Source: Tubulanus polymorphus
Taxonomy: Eukaryota; Nemertea; Palaeonemertea; Tubulaniformes; Tubulanidae
Direction: 5' to 3'
DNA length: 60,000 nucleotides
NCBI RefSeq assembly: GCF_964204645.1
Contig: NC_134034.1
Location: forward strand, 8,615,414-8,675,413
Both the position numbers and the translations under genes were made by a program. Shown in pieces: positions 41,337-52,393 of the stretch (position 1 is its first letter; every line of letters starts with the position of its first letter). The notes under the pieces are model-generated. The model worked only from the letters and a program-made list of their open reading frames with translations. It ran no database searches and was not told the DNA's origin.

Positions 41337-41345
41337 ATGTCTAGT
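40966..41345. repeat. tandem duplication, 197-bp period
   Basis: Two copies (about 40966-41152 and 41163-41345) both contain TCCCAAGCCA..ATAAACAAAAAA, GACGAAATGACA, GTCGACCCCCGC and the Ile-Asp-Val end. This duplicates the C terminus of ORF1 copy C including its stop region. Confidence 0.9.
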
Positions 41346-42164
41346 CGAACAAACCCCATCTGTATTTTCTCCTTAAATACGGACCAAAATTACGAATATT
41401 GCAAACCAATTGAAACAATATAAAAATACAATAATGCTACTCGAGGAAACGCAAGTGTCTGAAAATGTATAAGAAAATGCTCATTATAGGGAACAACCAA
41501 ATTACTTAATGTAGTGGATAGATAGATGAACCAAGGATGGAAGGACGTAAAGTGAACGGAATAGCTAGATGGAAATAAAATACCATGCGAGTTAAAAGTA
41601 GGAAAAATGTTACTCAACTGTAATAACTACGAAGGAATTGAGAATCGAATGGTCGAGTGTGGAGACCAGTAGCTTTGAATTACATCAATTGAGGTAATCA
41701 GGCTAGGGATGTTGACCCATAAATGGTCAAGTCTGGAGCCGCTGCGATATGATGGGGGGAAACGAGTTACTGGAAGCCATAATACTTGAATATTTTGATA
41801 ACCACAACAGGAACATTCATGTATGGTGTTGCTTGAATGAGTCGTTCAATGAGAAACTTTATTACATGGAAGTTACGAGCTTGTTCTGGAGTTATGTAGA
41901 GAGTAGCAATAAGTAACTGCATAGAGTAAGTACGGATGCATGCAATCAAGTGGTCTTTTTCCATGATGTCGAAGTTCCTTGTCCGTCAGTATCATACGAA
42001 ACAAGTTACATATTAACTCGACATGTAGCAGCTGACACGGAGTAGCTCCGACACTGTGCACAGAGCACACAATCCGGAGCACTCCTCCTGGGAAACATAT
42101 CAGTCATGTGATTTAATAAAATGGTGGCATGATAAGACAAAAACCCACTATCTACAGATTAAAA
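41346..42164. other. no recognisable gene
   Basis: Short frames on the minus strand (41390-41617, 41767-42082) show no family. Non-coding as far as I can see. Confidence 0.3.
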
Positions 42165-42460
42165 GAATTTAAAAACAAGAATTTATTTATTCAATCTAAA
42201 ATATATATAAGACACGACGTTTCGATCTCACTCTAGAGATCATCGTGAGGTGTGAGATAAAGACTAAAAACAGGGGTATATATACAGAGGAGAACAGGTT
42301 AATTGAGTAAATTGGTGAGTGAGTAAATAATTAGTGTTTGGCAAGGCACGAAGCAATATACTTAGAAAGAAGGGAATTGTGCGGAGAAAAGCCATTATTC
42401 AAATTGGTACTAATATCTGGGTGACGAGTAATTAGGGCAGACTCAACTGACAGACTCATG
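42165..42460 (-). pseudogene. Penelope-like element 3' end, antisense remnant
   Basis: Read on the minus strand, an ESALITRHPDISTNLNNGFS stretch (about 42435-42376) matches the C-terminal end that follows the GIY-YIG domain in Penelope-like elements. It is followed by the characteristic 3' tail CACGATGATCTCTAGAGTG and AGATCGAAACGTCGTGTCTT (about 42255-42210). The tail may derive from a hammerhead-ribozyme-like structure. It ends in an A/T-rich run. The reverse transcriptase is absent. Confidence 0.6.
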
Positions 42461-42928
42461 TGGATTTAGTGTAATTGCTGGAGGTATAAATAAGTTCGGC
42501 TTTATCAAAATTAAAAACGATGACCAGTGTTCCAAACGTGATTGGCTACGTCACTAGCCGGTTTTTGATTTATTGTACCGGCTAGTACGGTATACCAGCC
42601 GCTGTGTCTATTTATAAAGCTTTCAATTTTGCCCTACTTTGTTTATACAACCTGACGTCAATTCACCGATAAGGAGCGTCGTGACCTGGATCGATTTTAT
42701 TTATACACCCGCCAGCAAAGTCGAACAAAAACAAGTCCCTGGGGTTGCCAGGACTACCAGGCATACATACAAGCCGTATAACCTTTATACATTGCCATTT
42801 AGATAGTACGGGGATATATACCTTACCCCACTGTTACCTGAGGTAACAGCCCGCAAATTTGAAGCGTTCGACGACTATTACCTCGGTAAATTTAACCACC
42901 TTCAACACTGAGGAGAGATCAACAGAGA
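42461..42928. other. no recognisable gene
   Basis: Non-coding; several short GTAACAG/CGGTAA-like inverted pieces near 42830-42860, nothing convincing. Confidence 0.3.
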
Positions 42929-43201
42929 ATGCAGGAGTTCATCACCAAAAGAAGGGCACTGGAAAATGATCGCCCTGAATCGAAGACTTCTGAAACCTCT
43001 GCCACGGTCAGTACAGCTAGTGTTCTATATAAACCGTTGACCGAGAATTCTGCTGTCATGGCTGTCTGTTCTTCGAAACATGCAGATACCCAAAAAAATT
43101 GTGAGTTGATTTCTCTTGAAGTTGCATCCGAGCGAGAGAACTGTCTCAGAAAAGATTTTGAGGAAGTGTCAAGTGATTTAAGTGACCTCCTATGGAAATG
43201 A
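42929..43201 (+). CDS. hypothetical 90-aa protein
   Basis: Open frame ATG (42929) to TGA (43199-43201). Ser/Thr/Glu-rich with a likely helical, acidic C-terminal half (EVASERENCLRKDFEEV). No family is recognised. It stands 75 bases before the next ORF, so both could belong to one decayed gene. It may be spurious. Confidence 0.25.
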   Translation: MQEFITKRRALENDRPESKTSETSATVSTASVLYKPLTENSAVMAVCSSKHADTQKNCELISLEVASERENCLRKDFEEVSSDLSDLLWK

Positions 43202-43275
43202 GTGCGAAAAATAAAACAATCGAAGGACAACGGAAATAGATATATGGATTACTATCTAAAGTACACAAGCTAAAG

Positions 43276-43686
43276 ATGCGTATTAGTACTGCCAGTGATA
43301 AATATATGAAATCATCTCAAAATACAGATAAAACAGTAGCAGATATCGGTATTCAATTTGCAGGTGTACATCCGAAAATTATGGCTGCGAAAAAACCAGC
43401 GAATCTAATGTACGAAGTTCGAGTACAAGATCCGATATCGCAAAAGTACGCTGAACTTAGTGTTACTTGGCAGCAACCTCTTTCATCAGTTTTCGATGAT
43501 ATATGGAATTTATACGATTTAAACATAATAGCTTTTACGTATGTGGACCCGAGAAGCAAGAAAATTTTGGATATTGAATGTAACAATTCTTTGAAATCTT
43601 TGAGTGATTTAGGTATCCTCCGCCAGTTATGGGATAAGAAGGGACGAAATGTTATCTGGTTAGGAATGCGTTTAGGCATTAAGTGA
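43276..43686 (+). CDS. hypothetical 136-aa protein
   Basis: Open frame of 136 codons with globular-protein composition: alternating hydrophobic and charged residues, five Trp and predicted strand-rich segments (YEVRVQDPISQKYAELSVTW). A TATCAAAT-rich 3' region follows. I do not recognise the family. There is no sign of decay, so it could be a young gene fragment or an exon from a host gene or transposon. The region 43687-44009 that follows has no gene. Confidence 0.35.
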   Translation: MRISTASDKYMKSSQNTDKTVADIGIQFAGVHPKIMAAKKPANLMYEVRVQDPISQKYAELSVTWQQPLSSVFDDIWNLYDLNIIAFTYVDPRSKKILDIECNNSLKSLSDLGILRQLWDKKGRNVIWLGMRLGIK

Positions 43687-44009
43687 TTACTGTTCACTGT
43701 TTGTTCATTATGATAATTATCAAATATGTATTCATAATTATTCCTGAGAGATTGTATACTGATATTCTTGTAGAATTATAAATAATTTTCCTTTTTGTTT
43801 TCCGGGACGAAAACTTTCAGAACGTAATGGAGGAGGATTTAACAACACTAAATGTCCATCATAATTGTTGTATACATTGCATCTATATTCTTTATTCCTT
43901 TAATGTTTAAATGTTTACGTGTAATAGCTCTTGAGACAGTTTGTCTGTGTCTAATGCGTTAATTGTTGTTTTTCTCACTGTCATGTCACTCATGTTAAGC
44001 ACTTAAAAG

Positions 44010-44400
44010 AACAAATTAATAAATATAATTATATAGAAATAAACGACACCAAATACACTCCCGAGCTAACACTCTCCGAGAAAATGAAAACAGCCCCCAA
44101 TACATTAGAAAACATTTGGACACAAACAACAAAAAATCACAAATTGATTCCTCCAAGATGAAAACCTTATAGTACACAACAACTGTGAAAAACTGCGGAA
44201 TAATTCTACCAGGAAGTGTATTCGAAACAAAGGTTAAATCAAATAGACCAAGAAACCATCACATCACATATTGTCAAGAAATTGACGGACGAACTTAAGA
44301 GAACTCATCTCAATAGACGAGGCTTTAACGCTCTAAAGGGAATGAGTAATAATAAATCATCAGGTCTGGATGGACTAACCGAAGAATTTTACTTAAACCC
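44010..44400 (+). pseudogene. L1/Tx1-like ORF2 fragment
   Basis: Linker and reverse transcriptase start: YTPELTLSEKMKTA (about 44050), FYQEVYSKQRLNQIDQETI (about 44206-44255) and FNALKGMSNNKSSGLDGLTE with EFYLNP (44320-44400). It parallels 29150-29400 of copy A. The match stops at about 44400, where unrelated sequence begins. Confidence 0.65.
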
Positions 44401-44603
44401 TGCGGACAGACGGAAGACCAGTTTGACTTTGGTTTTCCTCGCTGTCGGACGTGCTTGTGCAGTTGTGGTGATTCACAGCTTGGCTTTGTGCTGTGACCAT
44501 GTACTTCGTGTTGAACTGTGTCCTCCGTTGTGCAGTTTGGAGTCTGTCTTCCGGGGTATTCCACTGTGTGTGGAATAGGGAATAGTCAGCTGCGTGTGTT
44601 TGC

Positions 44604-44812
44604 AATGTGTTTGGATAGATTTTTGAAGCACACTGTGTGCAGGCGTCCAATGTGTTTGGACCAAATATTTTAGCGATCCAGTGTATTTGGATAGATTTTG
44701 AAGCCCACTGTGTGCGGGCGTCCAATGTGTTTGGACCAAAGTTTTAACGATCCAATGTATTTGGATAGATTTTGAAGCCCACCGTGTGCGGGCGTCAAAA
44801 TTGTTTGGACAA
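44604..44812. repeat. minisatellite, about 75 bp units
   Basis: About 2.7 units of TTTGGATAGATTTTGAAGCCC, ACTGTGTGCGGGCGTCCAAT, GTGTTTGGACCAAA and TTTTAACGATCCA, with TTGGATAGAT at 44611, 44687 and 44761. It lies about 540 bases upstream of ORF1 copy D. Frames through it on both strands are artefacts. Confidence 0.9.
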
Positions 44813-45353
44813 AATTGCTGTAGCCACTGTGTATGGACAAGAGGCTGTGCGCGTCATAGGATGGTGTGTCTTGTTGCCTGCTGGGTGCGGGATGAAAGGC
44901 TGTGTGCCCTGCCCCGGAGTCCGCTGGTGTGAGAAAAGAATGGAAGAATCGTTACGTTTTGAAATAAAAAGTAATTATGGCTAAATGAATTTTACATATT
45001 ACGCAGAAAATATTACAATATTCTCACTACGTGGAGCTGTGAACAGACAGGAGAAATCAGCTTTGCATTGGTTGAATTGGTTAGGCAAGCTCAACTGTTG
45101 AGTGGAGTTAGACCAGGAGATTAAGTTAAAAAAGAAAACCCCATTGTAGGTGTGATGTATTATTATTGGATTTATATCGCCTGTTAGCGGACGGGATCTA
45201 CCAGAGACATCTGCCCCGATGAAACCTCTTATTCTGTATTGTACTCGTCTCCGTTTCTTTTTCTTACTGAAAATTAAAATTTATTCACTTTTTAACTTTG
45301 TGTATTGTCACCTGTTATGTATTGCTAACATGTTTGTCTCTCTCGCTCAGGGA

Positions 45354-46212
45354 TCACGACTACCCTCCTCGACAGGTCAGCCACACTGATCTTAGAACCC
45401 GATCCTGATGGTAATAACAACAATCATATTACCCAGACAGAAGTAATAAAACTCATTGAGAGTACGACATGGACTTATCCGAAATATCACAAGTGTCAAG
45501 AACGATGGTACATTTGAGGTCAGTTTCACGGATGCCAGAACTATGTGCGGCTTTCTTGCCGATACAAATTACAGGATACCCCTTATCAAAGGCACCCGCA
45601 TAAAGTTTTAACGGGCCCCAAATGTCACATCGGATACAGACTACACATATACGGTGCCCATTCGAACTTATTAGCAGAGATATTGACAAAAAGCTCTCAG
45701 AAAAGTACGGGTCTAAATCTTTTTCGCATAAGGGGGTGTCCTAATAGATTACCCTCAGGAATTTTCTGGAGTACGTCATTTCAAAGGCTATATTGAGAAA
45801 CCGATTTCCCGTTAAGAAAACGAGAATCGCGATAAAATACGAGGGAAAAATATTTCGACCGCCTTTATGCTATGTGTGCCTTGAGAGGGGGTACATAGTA
45901 GAAGATTGCATGAAAGATACAGCCACAGCACCCGCTCAGCAGGAACCATCATATGCCCAAGCTGTGTTAACACCACACAACCCACTGAACTCACCTTGGA
46001 CGTGGACGATAACTTTAAAAACTATAAGGACATGATCGACTTACCGATCTATCACCCTATGATACGCTCACGTAATTCGTGCGATGCCAGAGCTGAACCT
46101 CGTGTGTCGAGCCATGCTCTAACGTCAACCACAAAGAGACTAGACCCGAAGACAAATAGATACAAGAAGAAAACCTCTAGCTTCAAAGAACATCCACTTC
46201 ATTGACGTCTAA
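45354..46212 (+). pseudogene. L1/Tx1-like ORF1, copy D
   Basis: It begins ACGACTACCCTCCTCGACAGG (the ATG is lost), matching the other ORF1 starts. Blocks are FEVSFTDAR (about 45510), EFSGVRHFKGYIEKP (about 45757), KIRGKNI and a CCHC region at about 45868-45910. The C terminus with SHALTSTTKR (about 46107) resembles copy A (27850). It ends with codons for Ile-Asp-Val and TAA at 46210-46212. A leader segment GGATCTACCAG(AG)AGACAT near 45195 is shared with copy C near 40141. Confidence 0.65.
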
Positions 46213-46960
46213 ACTATCAACCAAAACCTAAACTATGGATATGAATCTTCTAAACGTGGTAACCCTCAATACTTAGGGCCTCCCAACCAAAAATCCTGAC
46301 GAATTAAATAATCTAGAACACCAATCATACTACTTACGGAAACCCACAGCCCCCCTGAAAGATCGATTAAATACCTTGAAAAAAAACTAACAACGTTTAT
46401 TCAATAATACTGGCACTAAACGGCAAGCTAGAACCATGTTTCTAATCTCCGACACAATAGCAGCTGAACAGCATATAACATTTCGGGTTCTAATACTAAG
46501 AAGACTGTCGCAATTTAACTAGCAAAACTAGTTACTTAAAATTAAGAATAATGCATATATACAACCCGGCTATATAAAACAGCAAAAAGTTAGCGTTGAT
46601 ACCCCCCCCCCCCACTATTTTTGCTGGGGATTTTAATCTCATACCCACCCCCTAGACAGTTCAAGAAATAAGTGACACCCCAGCTACACACGAATTCGAG
46701 AGTATTTTTATCAATTTTTGGAAAAAAATAACCTCAAAGATATATTTAGACACCAGAATCCTTATAAAACTGTCTATACGTGAATGCCTAGATGAAAATC
46801 TGTCCACAGACTCGCCTCTCTAGCCGTCTAGACAGATTCCATACTGACGACGGACGTATCTTAGAAACAACCATAAGACATATACCAATAGCTTTTAGCG
46901 ACCACCAAGGAGCCTAAGTCGAAATCACTACTCGTCACTCGAAACCTAAACACATAAATC
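46213..46960 (+). pseudogene. L1/Tx1-like ORF2 endonuclease fragment, copy D
   Basis: Stops in every frame, but endonuclease traces remain: FAGDFNL-like sequence after a poly-C run at about 46604-46640, and SRLDRFHTDDGRILETTIRH with FSDHQGA at about 46820-46915. The latter is nearly the same as in copy A. The rest of the element is missing. Confidence 0.6.
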
Positions 46961-47444
46961 GCACCTACATGCAAATATGCAAGATTTACGAACCCCATAA
47001 TCTTCCTTTGCATGCTTATATATGTATCCAGGCATGCACTGTTATATTCGAAGGAAAGAATCCGATGGCATTTCTCTTTTTCCAATCGTTTCTACGAAAC
47101 TATGTTTAAACCATTGACTGTCAGATATCTGACAGTGATCGCCAGTCACGGCATTTAAAAAAAGTCGAAAATGTCCTATCTGTATACGTATAATGCATAC
47201 CGCAATACATTTTAGACGAATATTTATATTCTCCCCGTTCTATGCATATACCGGTACTCCCTGAATACACCTTAGTGTAAACTCGCACCACTCTTATCTT
47301 CCAATTGCCTCGACATGGGCAACAAAAATATGCAAAGGTTGGTCTACATGGTGCCGTGCTTGCATACTATAGCTAGAAAAAGCATAGAACAGATAGCACA
47401 TCCCAGCTGTTTCCTTTAGACGAAACTCCTTACTAATCAGATCA
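46961..47444. other. no recognisable feature
   Basis: Non-coding; a short palindrome ACTGTCAGATATCTGACAGT at about 47117-47136 is present. Confidence 0.35.
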
Positions 47445-47565
47445 GATCAAATGCACTTTTTACATTTAAGCAATTACTCCTGCTCAATAGACCATGGTTC
47501 CAATTGTTCCCCTCCAACTTAACATAAGAGCACATGGTTGTTAATGTGTGTACAGCTTACCAAAA
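47445..47565. repeat. dispersed repeat, second copy
   Basis: Homologous to 10-175: AGATCAGATC start, CCCCTCCAACTTAACATAAG, AGCACATGGTTGTTAATGTG. Same orientation. From 47566 to 48295 no gene is recognised. Confidence 0.6.
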
Positions 47566-48295
47566 TAGCCAAGTTTTTTTCGGTCAAACAAATTTCGTTA
47601 TTTCCTCAAGAATGAAATTGGGCTCAGTGAACCTGCAAAGAAAGAGTTCTGGAATTCCCAAATCAACTGTTTCATCAAGTGCATTCTGTAACACTGATGC
47701 AGTTCTAATGAACTTCAACCAATATGCTGTAGCTGCATTCAAGGATTTATCCTGACCCATCACTTATAGCTTCTTTGATTCACACTCGCATAACAAACAT
47801 GGTTTGGCTCCGAGTGAAGGAACATAAGTACTGTTATCTTTATATACTGTCATATTATATTCATTGCCGATTTTAAGTACATTCCCACCATTTCAGCAGA
47901 CACTTGTCAGTTCGAAATTCAGCCTTTTCACAAACTGTCAGTATAACAATCAATGTGAATTATTATTTGTTGTTTGGAATTTTAAAAAAAACAACTGATA
48001 ATTTTCGGCCTCAAAAGTTGTCTCACAAATATAATTAAGACTTCAGATGCGAAATAAGAGGAGAAATTAAGCTTATAATATATCAGAAAATTATTACGAA
48101 GGCATCGTACACAATCATTTTCAACCCTATCTTCAACCATCCCAAGCACTCAAGACGATAACCCATTGAAGAAACTAAGACGAAAACGAGAAGCGTTGGA
48201 TGATGAGATAATCAAATGAAAATTTGAAACAAACCACTCAATATGATTCGACAATATTATGTACTGCCATACAGATTTTCATCAATACTAGTGGC

Positions 48296-48640
48296 GGACC
48301 TGTATATGTATGCACCTTTTGTCACCAAACCCGGTTCCTACATTCTGTTTCTCTTGCCACTTCAACAAAATAGATGAAAATTATCGAACTGGTTATACAT
48401 CTGTAAATAACAGTGAATGGTTATGCAATACATGCTCACGTAGCATTAATAGTGATAAAGTTCCTAAAGTACTATCTATTTGTAACAGTATGGATTTCCT
48501 CGTTAAGAGTTAGATCTCCATCAATTAGAAGAAAGGCTTGTTGCTCTTCGTCTTCCATTTATGCAAATACGTGAATTAGCTCGAGGACGCCAAAACCTGT
48601 ATGAAGGGTCATTCCGTGTAATATGGACCAAGGCTTGCCC
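48296..48640 (+). pseudogene. Helitron protein fragment, N-terminal DUF6570-like
   Basis: Frames give CTFCHQTR, then WLCNTCSRSINSDKVPKV (about 48420-48470) and, after a frameshift, LDLHQLEERLVALRLPFMQI and RELARGRQ (about 48511-48595). This Cys-rich block plus LEERLVALR...PFMQIREL is the usual N-terminal region of Helitron proteins in animals. The rest of that protein does not follow here. From 48641 to 49099 there are only unassigned frames. Confidence 0.7.
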
Positions 48641-49099
48641 ACTCATAGTCTTAGAATGTCTTCAAACCTTGTGTATGAGGCCATTATAAACAAGTGGCCA
48701 AAATTTTGGCTTAATCGCTTCAATACTTTTGGAAATACAGCCAGTCTTATACCCCACCCTCAAACAGGCCTAATTTTTGTTGACGAACTGGCAACTTCAT
48801 GTCCATTTTTCTTTGCTTGTATTAGGCAAGGAACTGATATACTTTAAAAATCTACAGTATGGGGTAAGTTCTTTTGGACAAATAGAACATATTCATGTTC
48901 AACTCGATAAAATCAAAATGATAAAATCCACTTTTCACCCGCTTTTGGGTACATTTTCAGTAGATTGTTTTTATGCTTTGTTATGTAATAATTCACTCAT
49001 CCTTATGATTTCTAAATAGCGTGAGGGTTATTTTGTTCATATATACCTTAATTCTGGTTGTAAAGGATTATCAGAAATTTTTACGGCCTTTGACCCCAC

Positions 49100-51490
49100 C
49101 CCTTGATCTCCAAGGGGGTTAATTTTGACCCGAATTTTCTCAAAATAACCCCTTTATATTCTATTAAATTGAAATCGAAAATATGTGAGAAACTAAGCTA
49201 CCTAGAATACTCAATTCTCATGTCCAAACTCAACAAAAAATGTAGACATGAGACCAATGAAACGGAACAAAGACATCAAAGGCAACTGACAAAGCTATGG
49301 AAAGATCAACGCGCTCCAGCTCCAGACTGTTTATTAAACATCAGCGATAGAAAACTGACGATCGAGGAAGAAAATGCACTTCGATTAGGATTGAAACATC
49401 ACATTCTACCAAAGAACATCAATGAAATCCAAATTAAAACGCAGGTTGAACAACTATGGCATTTCAATAGAAGGACTATCGTTAGTGGATCAGACCGGAA
49501 CATAGAGTCAAAAATAAAGGACGACTTGAGACATGCAACACAGTCGTTTTTGCATAGTGGAAAGACTATTTGTGGTTCTAGGATTAGCCAAAACTTCCAT
49601 AGAACTCTTAAGGACTAAAAAAACTACTCAGATATCAAGGTTTGTTCTTTTGACAAAGGAAATTGTATAGTCATTATTAATTCAAATGAATATTTTGAAA
49701 AACTAGACAACATTGTTGTTGACAAATCTAAGTTTCAAGAAATTCTGGTCAAACCAAATTTATCGCAACCAGTGATAAGAAATGAAAATTCTATCAATAA
49801 TTATCTACGAAAAAATGTAAAAGACTCGATTAGTAAAAAGGTTTATGATTCGATTTATCCATCTGGCAGCCAACCAGGCAAACTTTGTGGCCTCTGTAAA
49901 GCTCATAAACCAGGTCTTCCTTTCAGACCTGTAGTTTCAATGTTAAACACAGCTGAGTTTAATTTGGCTAAATACCTTGACAATATTATCAAACCACATA
50001 TTCCTTCTAATTACATGCTAGACAGTACCTCCAGTTTTTTGGAGCGATTGAAACAATTCTATTTCAAACCTACTGATATACTGATCAGCTTTGATGTCGT
50101 GTCACTTTTTACTAATGCACCATTGGGTCAAACTATCAATATTATAGCAGACCATATCTATGGATTGACTACTAAACCAGATTTTGATAAGGATACCTTT
50201 AAACATCTCATGAAAATAGCAACAAGTGGAATCTTCATGTATCGCGAAAGATTTTTCCGATGGTAGATGGAGTTACTACCGGCAGCCCTCTAGGGCCCAC
50301 TATGGCTAATTTCTGTCTGGCTTATTTTGAATCTAAGCTGCTAAATGATTGTTCAGGGAAAAGTTTCGCGCCATCGTTATACCTACGTTATGTTGATGAT
50401 ATTTTCTGTGTATTCAGACGTGATTCAATACATGCATCTTTCCTGGAGAAACTAAATGCACTACACCCTAATCTTAAATTTACTTCAGAAATAGAACCGA
50501 CTACACTTCCATTTCTAGATACGTATATTTCGCTCCCAACAACGGATGATGGTACCTTCACTTCTTATGTATTTAGAAAATCAACTTACACTAGCTTGAT
50601 TCTAAACTTTTCAGCTATGTATCCTCAAAAATGGAAATTTGGCTTAATCCAATGTCTGCTCCATAGAGCATATACCACGAGCAGTAGTTGGTTTTCTCAC
50701 AAGAAATTGATTTCCTAAAAAACGTTTTCCACAAAAATGGCTACCCACAAGAATTGTTTAATTCGTGTCGTAGAAGATTTTTGAATAGCGAATGTAGTGA
50801 TGATACTCCCGCTAGTATGGTCAGGGAAGATAAGGTCGAAACACTTTTTTTCGTTCCTTACATAGGCCTCCCTTCGATTATATTTGGTAGAAAACTCAAG
50901 AGTCTATTCAAACAATATTACAACGTGGATATTCGTATTGTCTTTACTTCTTTCAAAATTAGGAACTACTTTTCACTCAAGTCCCATATTCCTTCACCCT
51001 TGTTGGCCAATGTTATTTATAAATTCAAATGTTTGCGTGATGGAAATAACACATACATTGGTAAAACAATGCGACATTTGGCCACGAGGGTAAAGGAGCA
51101 CGGAACTTCGCCTTCAGCAATTAAGGAACATTTAACTTCATGTAAAAATTGTGCATCAAATCTTTCTTTAAAAAACAACTTTTCAATGGTTGATTCTGGA
51201 AAAATGACTTTGAAATCACCATCAAAGAGGCATTATATATAAAATACAAAAAAACCAAGTATTAACAAACAACTTTCTACACATGGTGTCTCATTTTTAC
51301 TGAACGTATTTTGATATGTTGATAATCCATTTGTACTTTGTAAACTAGGCCACTTCACGCCTGCATGATATTCTCTGTAATTACTAACAGTACATACCTA
51401 GTTTGTATCTTTTCATGTCATTTCTTGAAAAGGACTCGAAGAGATGAGTCGAAATCGATCGAAACGTTTGAACATGTAAATAAACTCATT
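49100..51490 (+). pseudogene. Penelope-like element: RT plus GIY-YIG endonuclease
   Basis: Penelope-like elements copy themselves with a telomerase-related reverse transcriptase and cut DNA with a GIY-YIG nuclease. The N-terminal linker is 49103-49618 (stop). A DKGN block follows near 49655. RT motifs are GLCKAHKPGLPFRPVVS (49885-49940), ISFDVVSLFTNAPL with the first Asp (50080-50125), GSPLGPTMANF (50280-50310) and YVDD at 50389-50400. The endonuclease has TYIGKTMRHLATRVKEH (51052-51102). Breaks are a stop at 49616-49618, frameshifts near 50264 and 50700, and one near 51200. The 3' tail at 51435-51475 carries GATGAGTCGAAATCGATCGA then AACGTTT, comparable with the antisense copy at 42165. Confidence 0.88.
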
Positions 51491-51599
51491 ATCATCATGA
51501 AGATTGTGATAGTTGCGTTCTTATTATTATTTAACTATCTGGATACTCTTCCGAAATTATATAATTCAACTTGTTTTGTTAAAAACAAGAGAAAATGTT

Positions 51600-52114
51600 T
51601 TTCAAGGACAAAAGATTTGTTACAACCGTATAAAAAAATGAATGGTTCGTTGGATTTGAGAAGTGACGCAGAAGATTCCGTAGATGTTTGTGATAATGAT
51701 ACTTCTTACGCCAGTGTAGAAGCATTGAATAATAGTTTCATGTCTGTTGGTGTTTCACCACTCAAATACGTTGAAGAAGTAAGAAAAGGAAATTATGGCA
51801 AAAGAAAATTAAGAGAATTCGAGGGAGCAGCAACAAGACATGTGGCCTCTCATTTAGGAGTTCCTCCGAGTAAATTGCGTCGCGAAGAGCCCGTTATTTC
51901 TCATTGTTCGAGTAAAGATGGTATTGCTGATCCACATGGGCCAGCAAGATCGTTTGCTTGGCCCGGACGGCAAGATTCCTGTTGGATTCCATTTTCCGAT
52001 GTCTTGATGAAGCTGCAAATACCTACGACTGTAACAGGAAGACAGTACTCAATTGCAGACACTGATCGAGTGACCATCATGGACGAGCTGGTAAAACATT
52101 CTACTACTCATTAG
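51600..52114 (+). CDS. hypothetical protein, about 170 aa
   Basis: The open frame reaches from 51365, but its first part is Penelope 3' tail, so the real coding part probably begins near 51600-51640 (Met at about 51639). It shows a Ser/Asp-rich start, VSPLKYVEEVRKGNYGKRKLREFE (51760-51830), a Leu-rich helical part, an odd Gly/Pro/Trp-rich stretch, and a C terminus TDRVTIMDELVKH. The SPLK...YGKRKL motif reminds me of N-terminal segments in repetitive transposon-derived proteins of invertebrates, but I cannot name a family. No decay is visible. It may be a first exon. Confidence 0.3.
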
Positions 52115-52393
52115 GTCAGTGTGTTTAATTATACTTTTTCATAAGTTTGTTACTGGATTTGCAGTGTTTACCACCATGCTTTCTTTAAACAAATAAGGGC
52201 AATAAGTAGGAAAAATTATCAGATCAGGTTCTTCCAGAAAATCTCTTTTTTCTATGCTCAAGCTCATATCTCGAGAAAACTTATCACATACAAAATAATA
52301 ATGCGTTATAACCTTTTTGGTTGTAGTTTTTAAACAAGTTTATGCAGCTTCACTTAAGAATGTTTACTTTATACCATAGAACTCACATCCAAA

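Noticed and set aside
44325-44739. Minus-strand frames of 79-110 codons with repeated QTHWTPAHS-like peptides
   Set aside because: They read through the 75-bp minisatellite and its flank; no protein family, no start context.
47117-47136. 20-bp perfect palindrome ACTGTCAGATATCTGACAGT
   Set aside because: Isolated, no flanking structure or partner sites; such a site can occur by chance in a window of this size dense with decayed repeats.
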